Source of the DNA: JAKAWQ01 sp035549615
Lineage (GTDB): Bacteria > Pseudomonadota > Alphaproteobacteria > Acetobacterales > Acetobacteraceae
DNA: 32,981 bases
Direction: 5' to 3'
Assembly: GCA_035549615.1 (NCBI GenBank)
Contig: DASZQO010000244.1
Coordinates: forward strand, 1-32,981
The notes under the pieces were generated by a model, which was given only the letters and a program-made list of their open reading frames with translations, did no database searches and was not told where the DNA came from. The position numbers and the translations under genes were made by a program. Position 1 is the stretch's first letter. Each line of letters starts with the position of its first letter. This document shows positions 1 to 8,443 of this stretch, one piece after another.

Positions 1-792
1 CCGGAAGCGCATCTCCGCGAGAAGGGAATACCGGTGGTTCATGATTTGCCCGGCGTTGGCCGGAATTTTCATGATCATCCGGGAACGACACACACGGCCT
101 GGGTTAGAGACCGCACCTACAACGTCCAACGTGGACTATTCCGATACTTCCTATACGGCGCCCAATGGCTGCTCACCGGCACGGGGCCCGGTTCCACACC
201 CGACGCCCATGTCATCGGGTTCACCCGATCCCGGCCTCAACTCGATCGTTGCGATATTCAATACCATTTCACTCCCGCAGGGTACGACTTGACAGAAAAT
301 GGACCAATCCTTCTCGATAGGCCCGCGGCGACCGGCCTCGTCAATATCCACCGTCCCTTGTCGCGGGGCTGGATACGGTTGAAAACCGCCGATCCGTTTG
401 ATCAACCTGAAATTCAGCCCAACCTCCTCGCAGATGAGAACGATCGAGAGACGTTGATCAGGGGGCATAAGATCATGCGCCGGATATTCGATTCAGAGCC
501 CATGTCTCAGCATGTGATCGAAGAGTTCCTGCCGGGGAGAAAGGTTCAAACCGACGACGAATGGCACGCCTATGTCCAGGAGTCTGCGATCGGTTTCTAT
601 CATCAAGCGGGTAGCTGCAAGATGGGAGCAGACCCTCTTGCCGTTCTTGACGAACGTTTGCGCGTGCGTGGTGTGGAAAGCCTTTTTGTCGCCGATGCTT
701 CGATAATGCCCGTTGTCGTCAGCGGGAATCTGAACGCAAACTGCATCATGATTGGAGAGAAATGCGCCGACATGATCAGGCAAGACACCTAA
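1..792 (+). CDS. GMC family oxidoreductase, C-terminal part (5' end outside window)
   Basis: The reading frame is open from base 1, so only the C-terminal 263 residues are visible. It belongs to the glucose-methanol-choline (GMC) oxidoreductases, FAD enzymes that oxidise primary alcohols, polyols or choline-like substrates. The start of the visible part (LPGVGRNFHDHPG) matches the conserved stretch after the second GMC signature. The C-terminal domain has the active-site segment YHQAGSCKMG and the final SGNLNANCIMIGEKCADMI segment, giving the usual catalytic His and Asn. A second, complete GMC gene starts 376 bp downstream, so this is a tandem pair. The substrate cannot be told from sequence. 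The family call is firm. Confidence 0.9.
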   Translation, partial: PEAHLREKGIPVVHDLPGVGRNFHDHPGTTHTAWVRDRTYNVQRGLFRYFLYGAQWLLTGTGPGSTPDAHVIGFTRSRPQLDRCDIQYHFTPAGYDLTENGPILLDRPAATGLVNIHRPLSRGWIRLKTADPFDQPEIQPNLLADENDRETLIRGHKIMRRIFDSEPMSQHVIEEFLPGRKVQTDDEWHAYVQESAIGFYHQAGSCKMGADPLAVLDERLRVRGVESLFVADASIMPVVVSGNLNANCIMIGEKCADMIRQDT

Positions 793-800
793 AGTTTCGT

Positions 801-1007
801 TCAAAACAGGTTGCCGACCCGTCCGCAAACGGTTTCTCCGCTCTCGCCCGCTGCCAGGGTCTCCGTGATGACCCGCGGCGGCTCCGTCGGTGCAAACCGC
901 GGACGGGCCGCCTCGGTGATCAGCCCAATCCGCCGGGCGTCCTCCGACGTAAGCCTGTTCTCGCGGACAGACTTGCGCGTTCCTGCCCAAGCCGGGGTCC
1001 AGCCCAA
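801..1007 (-). pseudogene. Possible fragment of an unknown coding sequence in the inter-GMC spacer
   Basis: The spacer between the two GMC genes (793-1168) has no clear intact gene. On the minus strand, about 801-975 reads as a coding-like stretch with mostly G or C at third positions, ending in TGA at 801-803 (the last residues include ARRIGLITEAARPRF and GETVCGRVGNLF). Upstream it runs into GWTPAWAGTR, a translation typical of short dispersed genomic repeats, at roughly 975-1007. I do not recognise the family. It may be the 3' remnant of a lost gene, or chance in GC-rich DNA. Confidence 0.25.
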
Positions 1008-1168
1008 ACCGCGGGCCGTTCATTCATCGCGTTCAGGGCCAGCGGCTCCCGTGAGGAGCTGACTTCCCTATGGCCTGACGGACAAGTGGTTGGCAAAATC
1101 TCGTTTCTTAGCTTGAATGAGCATCGTCGTCGCTTTCGTTACGTCCTGGCAGAGAGGAGGAATGGGCG

Positions 1169-2755
1169 TTGGTTGACTATATTGTGGTTGGTGGTGGTTC
1201 AGCCGGTTGCGCCGTAGCAGGACGGTTAAGCGGGGATCCTGCCTGCTCCGTCGTCCTTTTCGAGGCAGGGCCGCGCGATACAAACCTTTTTATTCATTTG
1301 CCGGCGACCTACTACAAGACCGCGAAAGGTCCCTTGCTTACGCGTTATGTGCTGGAGCCGTTGAAGCATCAGAAGAAGCCCGTCATGACGATGGTGCAGG
1401 CTCGCGTTCTCGGTGGTGGCAGCTCGGTCAATGCAATGGTCTATATTCGGGGCTGTCCTGAAGACTATGACCGCTGGGCAAGCGAGGGAGCCCCTGGATG
1501 GTCCTACCGCGAGGTCCTTCCTTATTTCAAACGTGCGGAAGACAACAACCAGTTCTCAAACGACGTCCATGGAACGGGTGGTCCTCTCGGCGTGTCCAGC
1601 CAGCGATATACGCATTCGCTGACCAGGTCATGGCTGCGCGCCTGCCAGGAAGCGGGGATTCCTTACAACCCCGATTTCAATTCAGGAAAACAGGCGGGCT
1701 GTGGCTTGTACCAGGTCACGATCAGAAACGGCCGACGCTGTAGCGCAGCCACCGCCTATCTGAAGCCGGCGGCGAGGCGCCCCAATCTCACGGTTCGAAC
1801 GGGCCACCAGGTGACGAGAATCCTCATTGAGAAAGGGCGTACCGTCGGCATCGAATACATAGAAAATGGCCGCAAGACGCAGATGCGGGCAGACCGGGAA
1901 GTCATTGTCTGCGCGGGCGCGATAGGGTCTCCCCACCTTCTTCTGCTTTCGGGAATCGGGCCCGCAGACCAGTTGAAAAGAAATGGCGTCCCCGTCATTC
2001 AGGATCTGAAGGGTGTTGGAAACAATTTGCAAGATCACGTTGATATCTATCTTATTTATCAGCTGACAGGCCAATGTAGTTACGATAAGTACAAAAAGCT
2101 CCCGTGGCAAATCTCGGCCGGTCTTCAATATGCTTTATTCCGACGAGGCCCCGCGACCTCAAATATCTGCGAAGGCGGGGCGTTCTGGTGGGGCAATAGG
2201 GCGGATCCGCTGCCGGACTTGCAGCTGCATTTTCTTCCCGGCGCGGGAATCGAAGAAGGCGTTGATACTGTCCCCGGCGGAAACGGATGCACCCTGAACA
2301 TTTGCCAAACCCGGCCAAAGTCACGAGGTTTCGTTGCCCTGCGTTCAAATGATGCATCACAGCCGCCGCTTGTCAGCCCAAATTACCTCTCGGACCCTTA
2401 TGATCTCGATCGGCTTGTGGAAGCAACCAAGCTCGGTCAGAATATCATGGGCCAGTCCGCATTGAGGCAATTCATTCAAGCAGAGATTCTTCCTGGCCGA
2501 GATCTGCGCAGCAAGGATGACTATCAGAAGTTCGTCTACGAAAATGCACAGGGCGCCCTGCATCCCTCGGGGACATGCAAGATGGGAACGGATGAGTGGG
2601 CTGTCGTCGATCCCTTCCTGCGCGTCCGCGGTATCGATGGGCTGCGCGTTGCCGATACTTCCGTTATGCCGCATTTGGTCTCGGGAAATACCAATGCGCC
2701 TGCGATCATGATCGGTGAGCGCGCGGCCGACTTCATAAAGGGCAACAAGATTTGA
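1169..2755 (+). CDS. GMC family oxidoreductase (choline/alcohol dehydrogenase-like), complete
   Basis: A 528-residue FAD-dependent GMC oxidoreductase of normal length for the family. The N-terminal dinucleotide-binding motif VGGGSAGCAVAGRL spans about residues 7-20. GMC signature 1 is GGGSSVNAMVYIRG and signature 2 is GAIGSPHLLLLSGIGP. The active-site His lies in HPSGTCKMG (about residue 465), and the second catalytic position is in SGNTNAPAIMIGERAADFI. The start is TTG at 1169, preceded by AGAGGAGG at 1153-1160. The nearby ATG at 1162 is out of frame and stops after four codons, which supports TTG. There is no signal peptide, so it is probably cytoplasmic. It is a paralogue of the gene just upstream. 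Substrate unknown; an alcohol or polyol is likely. Confidence 0.93.
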   Translation: MVDYIVVGGGSAGCAVAGRLSGDPACSVVLFEAGPRDTNLFIHLPATYYKTAKGPLLTRYVLEPLKHQKKPVMTMVQARVLGGGSSVNAMVYIRGCPEDYDRWASEGAPGWSYREVLPYFKRAEDNNQFSNDVHGTGGPLGVSSQRYTHSLTRSWLRACQEAGIPYNPDFNSGKQAGCGLYQVTIRNGRRCSAATAYLKPAARRPNLTVRTGHQVTRILIEKGRTVGIEYIENGRKTQMRADREVIVCAGAIGSPHLLLLSGIGPADQLKRNGVPVIQDLKGVGNNLQDHVDIYLIYQLTGQCSYDKYKKLPWQISAGLQYALFRRGPATSNICEGGAFWWGNRADPLPDLQLHFLPGAGIEEGVDTVPGGNGCTLNICQTRPKSRGFVALRSNDASQPPLVSPNYLSDPYDLDRLVEATKLGQNIMGQSALRQFIQAEILPGRDLRSKDDYQKFVYENAQGALHPSGTCKMGTDEWAVVDPFLRVRGIDGLRVADTSVMPHLVSGNTNAPAIMIGERAADFIKGNKI

Positions 2756-3145
2756 CTCTAGGATGAAATCCCGGAACAAAAGGGGCTTCTTTTTCTGAGG
2801 AAGAGAAGCAAAAAGACTTTTCCCCGCTGTCCGAAGCGGACGCCGGCCATGGACGACGAATGAAAGGATGAACGTTCCTTGATTCCCCCTTTCAAAAAAG
2901 AACGACTTCTCTTCCTCGTTTGTCGTATGGGGCTTGGGAGAAGGGCGGCGGATCCCTAATCTCCGGACGAGGCGCGATTCCCCTGCCATAGAACGCCAGG
3001 CCCGCTCTTCAAAGCGCCCCTTCTCTCCACCGGTCATCTCCGGCGGATCCCCGGTCAGACCTGGGGGCCCGGGCGGGAGCGTCCGCCCATCTTGCGCAAG
3101 GAGCGTGGGCGCGCGAGGTTCAGGACGACAGGTTGGGAGAACAAG
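2756..3145. other. Intergenic spacer with distant 12-bp inverted repeat and small hairpin
   Basis: No convincing gene lies in this 390-bp gap. It is locally A/T-rich (runs of A and T around 2776-2820 and 2890-2920), unlike its surroundings. A perfect 12-bp inverted repeat, GAGGAAGAGAAG at 2797-2808 and its complement at 2906-2917, frames about 100 bp. A GGGCGG/CCGCCC hairpin sits at 3071-3088. Termination of the GMC gene and the promoter of the dehydrogenase pair must lie here, but I cannot fix either to a base. Confidence 0.4.
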
Positions 3146-4138
3146 ATGCGGGTTGCCGTTCTGGATGACTGGCAGCGTGTGGCGAAGAAGAGCGCCGATT
3201 GGGCTCAACTCGAGGCGCGCGGGATCGCGGTGTCCTTCTTCGAGGAACCCCTCGGCGGCAATGATGCCGCCGCCGCGCTCGCCGATTTCGAATTTCTGGT
3301 GGTGATGCGCGAACGCATGGCCTTCCCGGCGCCGCTGATCGCCCGGCTCAGAAAGCTTCGGATGATTTCGCTCACCGGCAGGCGATCGCCGGTGCTCGAT
3401 ACCGAGGCCTGCACGCGGCAGGGCGTTCTCGTCTCCTATACGGGTGGCGAGCTTTCCTCGGCGGCCACCGCCGAAATCGCGCTTGGGCTCCTGATCGGTG
3501 CCATGCGGCATCTGCCGGCCGGAGATGACGCGGTGCGGACGGGAAAGTTCCAGAGCGTGGTTCCACCCGGCACGGTGCTCGAAGGACGGACGCTCGGAGT
3601 GATCGGGCTCGGGCGGATCGGCGCGCGGATGGCGCGCTATGGCCAGGCCATCGGGATGCGTGTCCTCGGCTGGAGCCCAAATCTGACGAAGGAGAGGGCG
3701 GAAGCGGCCGGCGCCAGGTTCGCGACGAAGGAGGACCTGCTTGCCGAGTCCGATGCGGTCAGCCTGCATATCGTGCTCTCGGAGCGCACGCGCGGGCTGC
3801 TTGGCGCGGAGGATCTCGCCCGGATGAAGCCAGGCGCGGTGCTCGTCAACAGCTCGCGCTTTGCCCTGGTCGATGAGGCGGCGCTCATCGCGGCGCTGCG
3901 GGCGGGGCGGATCGCTGCGGCGCTGGATGTTTTCCCCGAGGAACCGCTGCCGCGGGAACATCCGCTTCTCACCTGCCCGAACACGATCTTCACGCCGCAT
4001 CTCGGCTATTGTGTGAACGATGTCTATGCGCAGTTCTATGCCGACAGCATCGCCAATATCCTGGCCTTCCTCGACGGCAAGCCGATCCGCATGATCAACC
4101 CGGAAGCGCTCACATACCGGGCGGAAGAAATGCGCTAG
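3146..4138 (+). CDS. D-isomer-specific 2-hydroxyacid dehydrogenase (NAD-dependent)
   Basis: A 330-residue cytoplasmic oxidoreductase that interconverts D-2-hydroxyacids and 2-ketoacids with NAD(P)(H), in the glycerate/phosphoglycerate dehydrogenase family. The Rossmann motif GLGRIGARMARYGQAIG lies near residues 154-170. The catalytic triad is visible: Arg in NSSRF (R238), Glu in DVFPEEP (E266) and His in TPHLGY (H285). ATG at 3146 follows GGGAGA at 3135-3140. A longer in-frame TTG start at 3092 is less likely, because the added residues are basic and unlike the family. The zinc alcohol dehydrogenase follows after 46 bp and is probably co-transcribed, suggesting sequential oxidation or reduction of one carbon source. 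The exact substrate is not deducible. Confidence 0.92.
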   Translation: MRVAVLDDWQRVAKKSADWAQLEARGIAVSFFEEPLGGNDAAAALADFEFLVVMRERMAFPAPLIARLRKLRMISLTGRRSPVLDTEACTRQGVLVSYTGGELSSAATAEIALGLLIGAMRHLPAGDDAVRTGKFQSVVPPGTVLEGRTLGVIGLGRIGARMARYGQAIGMRVLGWSPNLTKERAEAAGARFATKEDLLAESDAVSLHIVLSERTRGLLGAEDLARMKPGAVLVNSSRFALVDEAALIAALRAGRIAAALDVFPEEPLPREHPLLTCPNTIFTPHLGYCVNDVYAQFYADSIANILAFLDGKPIRMINPEALTYRAEEMR

Positions 4139-4184
4139 ACAGCGGGAAGAACGGATCAACGGATCAGAAGAGGAGGAAATGCGC

Positions 4185-5258
4185 ATGCATGCCTGGGCCG
4201 TGGTGGAAAACGGGGCGCCGCTGCAGGAGATGGAGCTGCCGACGCCGGAACCGCAGGGCACGGAGGTGCTGCTCGCGGTTACGCATTGCGGCGTCTGCCA
4301 TTCCGATCTTCATATCTGGGAAGGGTCCTACGATATCGGGGGCGGGCGGAGGCTCCTGGTCAAGGATCGTGGGGTGACGCTGCCTCTCGCGATGGGCCAC
4401 GAGATCGTGGGAAGAGTGGTGAAGCTCGGGCCCGAGGCGAGCCGCGTGGCAAACGGCGTGAAAGAGGGCGATCTCCGCATCGTCTATCCGTGGGTCGGCT
4501 GCGGGACCTGCGCACGGTGCCTGGCGGAAGAGGACAATATGTGCCTCACGCCACGCAGCATCGGTGTCTTTCAGAACGGTGGCTATGCGACGCATGTTCT
4601 GGCGCCGCATCCTCGCCACCTCATCGATCTGAAGGGCATCGACCCGACAATCGCCGCGACCTACGCATGCTCGGGGGTCACCGCCTATTCGGCGATCCGC
4701 AAGGTCATGCCGCTGCCGCCCGAGGAGCCGGTGGTGGTGGTGGGCGCAGGCGGGCTCGGGCTCAATGCGGTCGCCATCCTCAAGGCGCTCGGGCACATCA
4801 ACACCGTGGTGGTCGATGTCAGCGCCGAGAGGCGGAACGCCGCGCTCGCGGCGGGTGCGGCAAAGGTGGTGGACGGCAACGGCGATACCGTGGCGCGCAG
4901 CATCATGGAGACCTGCGCCGGGCCGGTCGGCGCCATCATCGACTTCGTCAACGGCACTGCCACGGCAAGGTTCGCGTTCGATGCGCTGCGCAAGGGCGGC
5001 AAGCTCGTGCAGGTCGGGTTCTTCGGCGGCGAGCTGACCCTGCCGCTGCCCCTGATGGCAATGCGGGCGCTGACCGTGCAGGGGAACTATGTCGGCAGTC
5101 CCGCGGACCTGCGTGAGCTCGTGGCGCTTGCAGCGGCCGGCAAGATCGCCCCGCTGCCAGTGACGACGATGCCGCAAAGGGAGGCCACCACAGCCTTGAT
5201 GCGGCTGAGGGATGGCAAGGTGACAGGCCGGATCGTGCTCAGGGCGGAGGCCGCGTGA
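4185..5258 (+). CDS. Zinc-dependent alcohol dehydrogenase (MDR family)
   Basis: A 357-residue medium-chain dehydrogenase/reductase that oxidises an alcohol to an aldehyde or ketone with NAD(P). Catalytic zinc ligands are in HCGVCHSD (Cys38) and MGHEIVG. The structural zinc site is the four-Cys lobe GCGTCARCLAEEDNMC. The cofactor-binding loop is VVGAGGLGLNAV. ATG codons occur at 4179 and 4185. AGGAGG at 4171-4176 is only 2 nt from the first but 8 nt from the second, so 4185 is preferred. It follows the D-2-hydroxyacid dehydrogenase by 46 bp on the same strand. A dispersed hairpin repeat lies downstream. Family certain, substrate unknown. Confidence 0.93.
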   Translation: MHAWAVVENGAPLQEMELPTPEPQGTEVLLAVTHCGVCHSDLHIWEGSYDIGGGRRLLVKDRGVTLPLAMGHEIVGRVVKLGPEASRVANGVKEGDLRIVYPWVGCGTCARCLAEEDNMCLTPRSIGVFQNGGYATHVLAPHPRHLIDLKGIDPTIAATYACSGVTAYSAIRKVMPLPPEEPVVVVGAGGLGLNAVAILKALGHINTVVVDVSAERRNAALAAGAAKVVDGNGDTVARSIMETCAGPVGAIIDFVNGTATARFAFDALRKGGKLVQVGFFGGELTLPLPLMAMRALTVQGNYVGSPADLRELVALAAAGKIAPLPVTTMPQREATTALMRLRDGKVTGRIVLRAEAA

Positions 5259-5635
5259 GGCAGTCTACGCTCGCCCAAACTCCGGGAACAACGCCCCCCG
5301 GGAACCACCTTATGCCTTTGTTTTACAAGCATTTTCATATTATCATTTCTTCCATTTGAGCGCCCTTTCGCGGGATGGCCGGAGGTGGAGTCACCCGAGG
5401 TCTGAATCACGCGGGAGAACAATGACCGCGAGCGGGATGGGATGAGCGCGAGCGATCCCGTCCCGCTCCAAAAGACAGTCTTTTCCGATGCCCTCGCGCG
5501 GCTTCCCAGCCGGCTCGTACGCGTGCGGTTCACGGTACCGATATCCTAGTGTCACAAATCTGAAATTCGCATAGCTTCAAGGTGGGAGAAGACCGGAATG
5601 GTCACGATTCACGGCCGACGACCGGGAGGAAAACC
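5259..5635. other. Intergenic spacer containing a dispersed repeat and an A/T-rich tract
   Basis: The 377-bp gap has no gene. It holds an A/T-rich tract (about 5312-5357) that may carry a promoter, then repeat copy A (5366-5468), then a second moderately A/T-rich stretch (about 5540-5580) before the downstream gene. No promoter hexamers with proper spacing could be fixed. Confidence 0.4.
5366..5468 (+). repeat. Dispersed intergenic repeat, copy A, with terminal hairpin
   Basis: This segment aligns with 11952-12056 (copy B): the blocks TTTCGCG, CCGGAGG, GGTCT.AATCAC, AATGA, GCGCGAGCG and CCCGCTC occur in the same order with similar spacing. The 3' end forms a strong hairpin, 5430-5443 pairing with 5455-5468 (14 bp with one G-T wobble) around the 11-nt loop GAGCGCGAGCG. 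It sits 107 bp after the alcohol dehydrogenase stop, so it could act as a terminator or mRNA stabiliser. It lacks a U tract, so intrinsic termination is uncertain. Confidence 0.65.
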
Positions 5636-6529
5636 ATGGAACGTCAATATATAAAACCCGGGTTCTATAGCGATGGCAGCCCGCTCGACCGGGTGCACTA
5701 CCTCGAATGCAAGATCATCTTGAAGCCGGATGGATTCACCTCGGCCAACGCGCTTCGTGACTATCGGACAACCGTTCGTGAGGCCGCCAATCAGGCTGGC
5801 GTCACCTATTCGGCGGCCGGAATGGAACGGCTGCAGCCGGCGGTGCGCGAGATACGCTTCCTCGATACGCCTGATTTCCGTCTTTATAATAACGGCTTCA
5901 TCCTGCGCCAGCGCGTCCGCTATGTAGACGGCTTTCCGCTCGGCGTGCCTGAGATCGTCTTCAAGTTCCGCCACCCCGATCTGCAGACTGCGGCAGAGCA
6001 TGATGTGCGGCCGAGGTTCGACATCAAGCACAAGATCAAGTTCAAGGCCGAAGCCCTGCCGCTGCATGATCGGGTGGGCGGTGGCCGCATGCTCTATTCG
6101 CACAATGTGCAGTTCGGCCTGAACGAGGCCCCCGAGGGGGATCGCAAGTCATTGACGAATCTGGGGCATGCCTTCCCTTGCCTCGAAGCCCTCCGGCAAT
6201 CCGAGACGGACCGGGTCGAGCTCGTCAACCAGGCGGTCGTCGAGGAGGTGCTGCTCGACCTCGCCATGCTGGGTTTCGGCAAGGGCGTCAGCGCAAAGTG
6301 CAACGTGGCGCTCTGGCGCATGCGCGGGGACCATGCCCCGCTCGTCGGCGAGTTTGCCTTTCAGGCGCGCTTCAACCGTGCGGACGCGCTGCACGACAAG
6401 GCGATCGAGCGCGCCCGCCAGTTCTTCAGGCTGCTTCAGGTCATCGACGAAGAGAGGGTGCTCCTCGGGACGACCAAAACCGGGGCGGTTTACCGGCTGA
6501 GCGGCAATCCCCTGCAGTGCCACGAGTGA
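5636..6529 (+). CDS. CYTH-fold-like protein of unknown function
   Basis: A 297-residue protein resembling the CYTH / triphosphate tunnel metalloenzyme superfamily. Near the N-terminus ECKIILK resembles the acidic-basic strand opening that fold. A segment beginning REIRFLDTPDFRLYNNGF and followed by ILRQRVRY matches the family pattern of an R..DTpd..L...g..LR.R strand pair, and EIVFKFRHPD would be the next strand. Near the C-terminus PLVGEFAFQARF could be the late acidic strand. The classical ExExK signature is not exact, so triphosphatase activity is unproven. ATG at 5636 follows GGGAGGA at 5624-5630. There is no signal peptide or membrane segment. It stands alone between metabolic genes and a transporter, with nothing nearby to suggest a partner. 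Confidence 0.55.
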   Translation: MERQYIKPGFYSDGSPLDRVHYLECKIILKPDGFTSANALRDYRTTVREAANQAGVTYSAAGMERLQPAVREIRFLDTPDFRLYNNGFILRQRVRYVDGFPLGVPEIVFKFRHPDLQTAAEHDVRPRFDIKHKIKFKAEALPLHDRVGGGRMLYSHNVQFGLNEAPEGDRKSLTNLGHAFPCLEALRQSETDRVELVNQAVVEEVLLDLAMLGFGKGVSAKCNVALWRMRGDHAPLVGEFAFQARFNRADALHDKAIERARQFFRLLQVIDEERVLLGTTKTGAVYRLSGNPLQCHE

Positions 6530-6721
6530 TCCGGGCCGAAAAGGCATCGCCACGGTCCGATGAGCGAAAGAGGGAGAGCACGGATGGCCTGCCGGCGCGC
6601 GCCGACAACCCCCGGCGGATTTCCGGCGCAGGCATTCGGAAGCGCGCCTAAGGGCCACGAGGAGCGGTCAAAAGGGGGATCACGAGCCGGGCTTGGCCCG
6701 CAGGGGCGGCCACGATACTGT

Positions 6722-6734
6722 ACAATTTGATTGT
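6722..6734. promoter_or_regulatory. Operator-like palindrome upstream of ABC importer 1
   Basis: ACAAT-TTG-ATTGT is a perfect 5-bp inverted repeat around a 3-nt centre, in an A/T-rich patch within GC-rich DNA, 108 bp upstream of the importer ATPase. This is the kind of site used by LacI, DeoR or similar sugar regulators. No regulator gene is in the window, so this is inference from sequence shape alone. Confidence 0.3.
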
Positions 6735-6798
6735 CTGCCCAATTCAGTGCGGTCTCCCGCCCGCATGCGTTCCGGAAGGGAGCCGTATGGTCGCATCG

Positions 6799-6824
6799 CA
6801 GACCGGGCCAGCAAGGCCCGGCTG
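6799..6824 (+). promoter_or_regulatory. Hairpin abutting the ABC importer 1 ribosome binding site
   Basis: CCGGGCC (6803-6809) pairs perfectly with GGCCCGG (6815-6821) around AGCAA. CAG/CTG at the base extends the stem to 10 bp with one bulged A. The 3' arm ends at 6824, where the Shine-Dalgarno GGGGAGG (6824-6830) begins. It could modulate initiation or protect the 5' end of the transporter mRNA. Confidence 0.45.
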
Positions 6825-6841
6825 GGGAGGAATGTCCGGTA

Positions 6842-8431
6842 ATGATGGATGAGAACCGCCTTCCCGCATTTCACGATGCCGACACGACCGGGAAGGAAGG
6901 CAGCCCGCTCCTTGCCGTCCAGAGTGTGTCCAAGGCCTTCGCGGCGACGCAGGCGCTGGCCGAGGTCAGCCTCTCGCTCCACCACGGCGAGATTCTCGCC
7001 CTGCTCGGCGAGAACGGTGCCGGCAAATCGACGCTGATCAAAATCCTTGCCGGCGTGTACAAGCCCGATGGAGGCCGTATTCTGTTCCGGGGCGAGGATG
7101 CCACGGGCGCGCCGACACGCCTGCCAATCGCCTTCATCCATCAGGATCTCGGGCTCGTCGAATGGATGACGGTGGCGGAGAATATCTGCCTCACGCTTGG
7201 CTACCCGCGGCGCTTCGGCCTCGTCGACTATCGGCAGGCGGAACGGCGGGCGAAAACCGCGCTTGCGGTCCTCGGCGCCGATATCGACCCCGACATCCGG
7301 ATCCAGAGCCTCAGCCGGACCGAAAAATCGCTGGTCGCGATCGCCCGCGCGCTTGCCGCAGAGTGCGAAGTGCTGGTGCTGGACGAGCCGACCGCAAGCC
7401 TGCCCGCCGACGAGGTGGCCCGCCTCTTTGCGGCCCTGCGCAGGCTCCGGGCGAAGGGGGTGGGCATGATCTATGTCTCCCACCGGCTCGACGAAGTGTT
7501 CGAGATTGCCGAGCGGGTGGTCGTTCTGCGCGATGGGCGGGTGGCCGGCGAACGGCATATCGGCGATGTCACCGCCGAGGAGATCATCCTGATGATCGTC
7601 GGCCGCGAGGCCGCGCAGGTGTTCCGCCGCCCGACAAAGCGGGAGGGCACGGCGCGGCTGGTGCTCGAAGGGCTCAAGGTCGGTGATGTCGGGCCGGTCG
7701 ATGCCGAGATCCATGCCGGCGAGGTGGTTGGGTTGGCGGGGCTGCGCGGCGCCGGCCAGGAGCGGGTCGCGCGGGCGCTCTTCGGCCTGGCGGAGGTAAC
7801 GGGGGGACGCATTCTCCTCGACGGCGTGCCGGTGACACTGCCTTCGCCGCGCGCCGCGATGGCGAACGGGATCGTCCTCGTCTGCGGAGACCGTGCCGCC
7901 GAATCGGTCGTCCCCTATCGTTCTGTGCGCGAGAATTTCTTCATCAATCCGCTCGCCAAGGGCCGCAGCCTCTTCGCCTATCTTTCGCCGAAGCCGGAGA
8001 TCGATGCCGCCTTCGCGCTCGGGCAGCTTGTCGGGCTCCGGCCGAACGACCCGGGCCTGGTGATCGAAGCGCTTTCGGGCGGCAATCAACAGAAGGTCGT
8101 GGTTGGCCGCGCACTCGATCTCAAAGGCAAGGTCTATGTCTTCGAGGACCCGACCGCTGGGGTTGATGTCGGCGCCAAGGCGGAAATTTACGGCCTCTTC
8201 GAGGCGGCGCTGGCAGCGGGTGCCGCGATCATCATCGTCTCCACCGATTTCGAGGAGATCGCGAAGGTCTGCCACCGCGCGCTCGTGTTCGATCACGGCG
8301 CTGTGGCCGGCGAGCTCGGGGCCGCGGATCTCTCGATCGCCCAGCTTCTCGCCGCCGCCTCGGCAAGCCTTGCCGGCGATTCACGGACCGAACCACGCGA
8401 TGATCCCTTGGGCGAGGCCTGCATCGCCTGA
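6842..8431 (+). CDS. CUT2 (ribose-type) sugar ABC transporter, fused two-domain ATPase (importer 1)
   Basis: A 529-residue tandem-NBD ATPase of the RbsA/MglA/XylG type that powers uptake of a sugar or related solute. NBD1 has an intact Walker A (GENGAGKST, residues 56-64), the variant signature LSRTEKSLVAIARAL and Walker B VLVLDEPTA (D near 181). NBD2 has a degenerate Walker A (GLRGAGQE), a perfect LSGGNQQKV signature near residue 410, and VYVFEDPTAGVD at the Walker B, where the usual DE is ED. Degenerate Walker A in NBD2 is common in this family; the altered Walker B is less so. The start is ATG 6842 (6845 is also possible), after GGGGAGG at 6824-6830. It is followed by its permease after 12 bp. 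Confidence 0.93.
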   Translation: MMDENRLPAFHDADTTGKEGSPLLAVQSVSKAFAATQALAEVSLSLHHGEILALLGENGAGKSTLIKILAGVYKPDGGRILFRGEDATGAPTRLPIAFIHQDLGLVEWMTVAENICLTLGYPRRFGLVDYRQAERRAKTALAVLGADIDPDIRIQSLSRTEKSLVAIARALAAECEVLVLDEPTASLPADEVARLFAALRRLRAKGVGMIYVSHRLDEVFEIAERVVVLRDGRVAGERHIGDVTAEEIILMIVGREAAQVFRRPTKREGTARLVLEGLKVGDVGPVDAEIHAGEVVGLAGLRGAGQERVARALFGLAEVTGGRILLDGVPVTLPSPRAAMANGIVLVCGDRAAESVVPYRSVRENFFINPLAKGRSLFAYLSPKPEIDAAFALGQLVGLRPNDPGLVIEALSGGNQQKVVVGRALDLKGKVYVFEDPTAGVDVGAKAEIYGLFEAALAAGAAIIIVSTDFEEIAKVCHRALVFDHGAVAGELGAADLSIAQLLAAASASLAGDSRTEPRDDPLGEACIA

Positions 8432-8443
8432 AGGAGGGCGGAT

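Larger units (their letters stand above)
6530..6841. other. Upstream region of ABC importer 1, with operator-like palindrome and RBS hairpin
   Basis: No gene is supported in this 312-bp gap. From 5' to 3' it holds GC-rich inverted repeats around 6585-6640, a small CGGGC-TTG-GCCCG hairpin at 6688-6700, an A/T-rich palindrome at 6722-6734, and a strong hairpin at 6799-6824 abutting the ribosome binding site. This is probably the promoter and leader region of the transporter operon, although no canonical -35/-10 pair could be assigned. Confidence 0.4.

Noticed and set aside
2357..4261. 634-codon open frame on the minus strand
   Set aside because: It lies antisense to the second GMC gene and the D-2-hydroxyacid dehydrogenase, which have complete catalytic motifs. 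Its translation is rich in Arg, Asp and His and lacks any domain pattern.
6680..8296. 538-codon open frame on the minus strand
   Set aside because: Antisense to the importer 1 ATPase, whose motifs are all present; the composition is typical of a mirror frame in GC-rich DNA.
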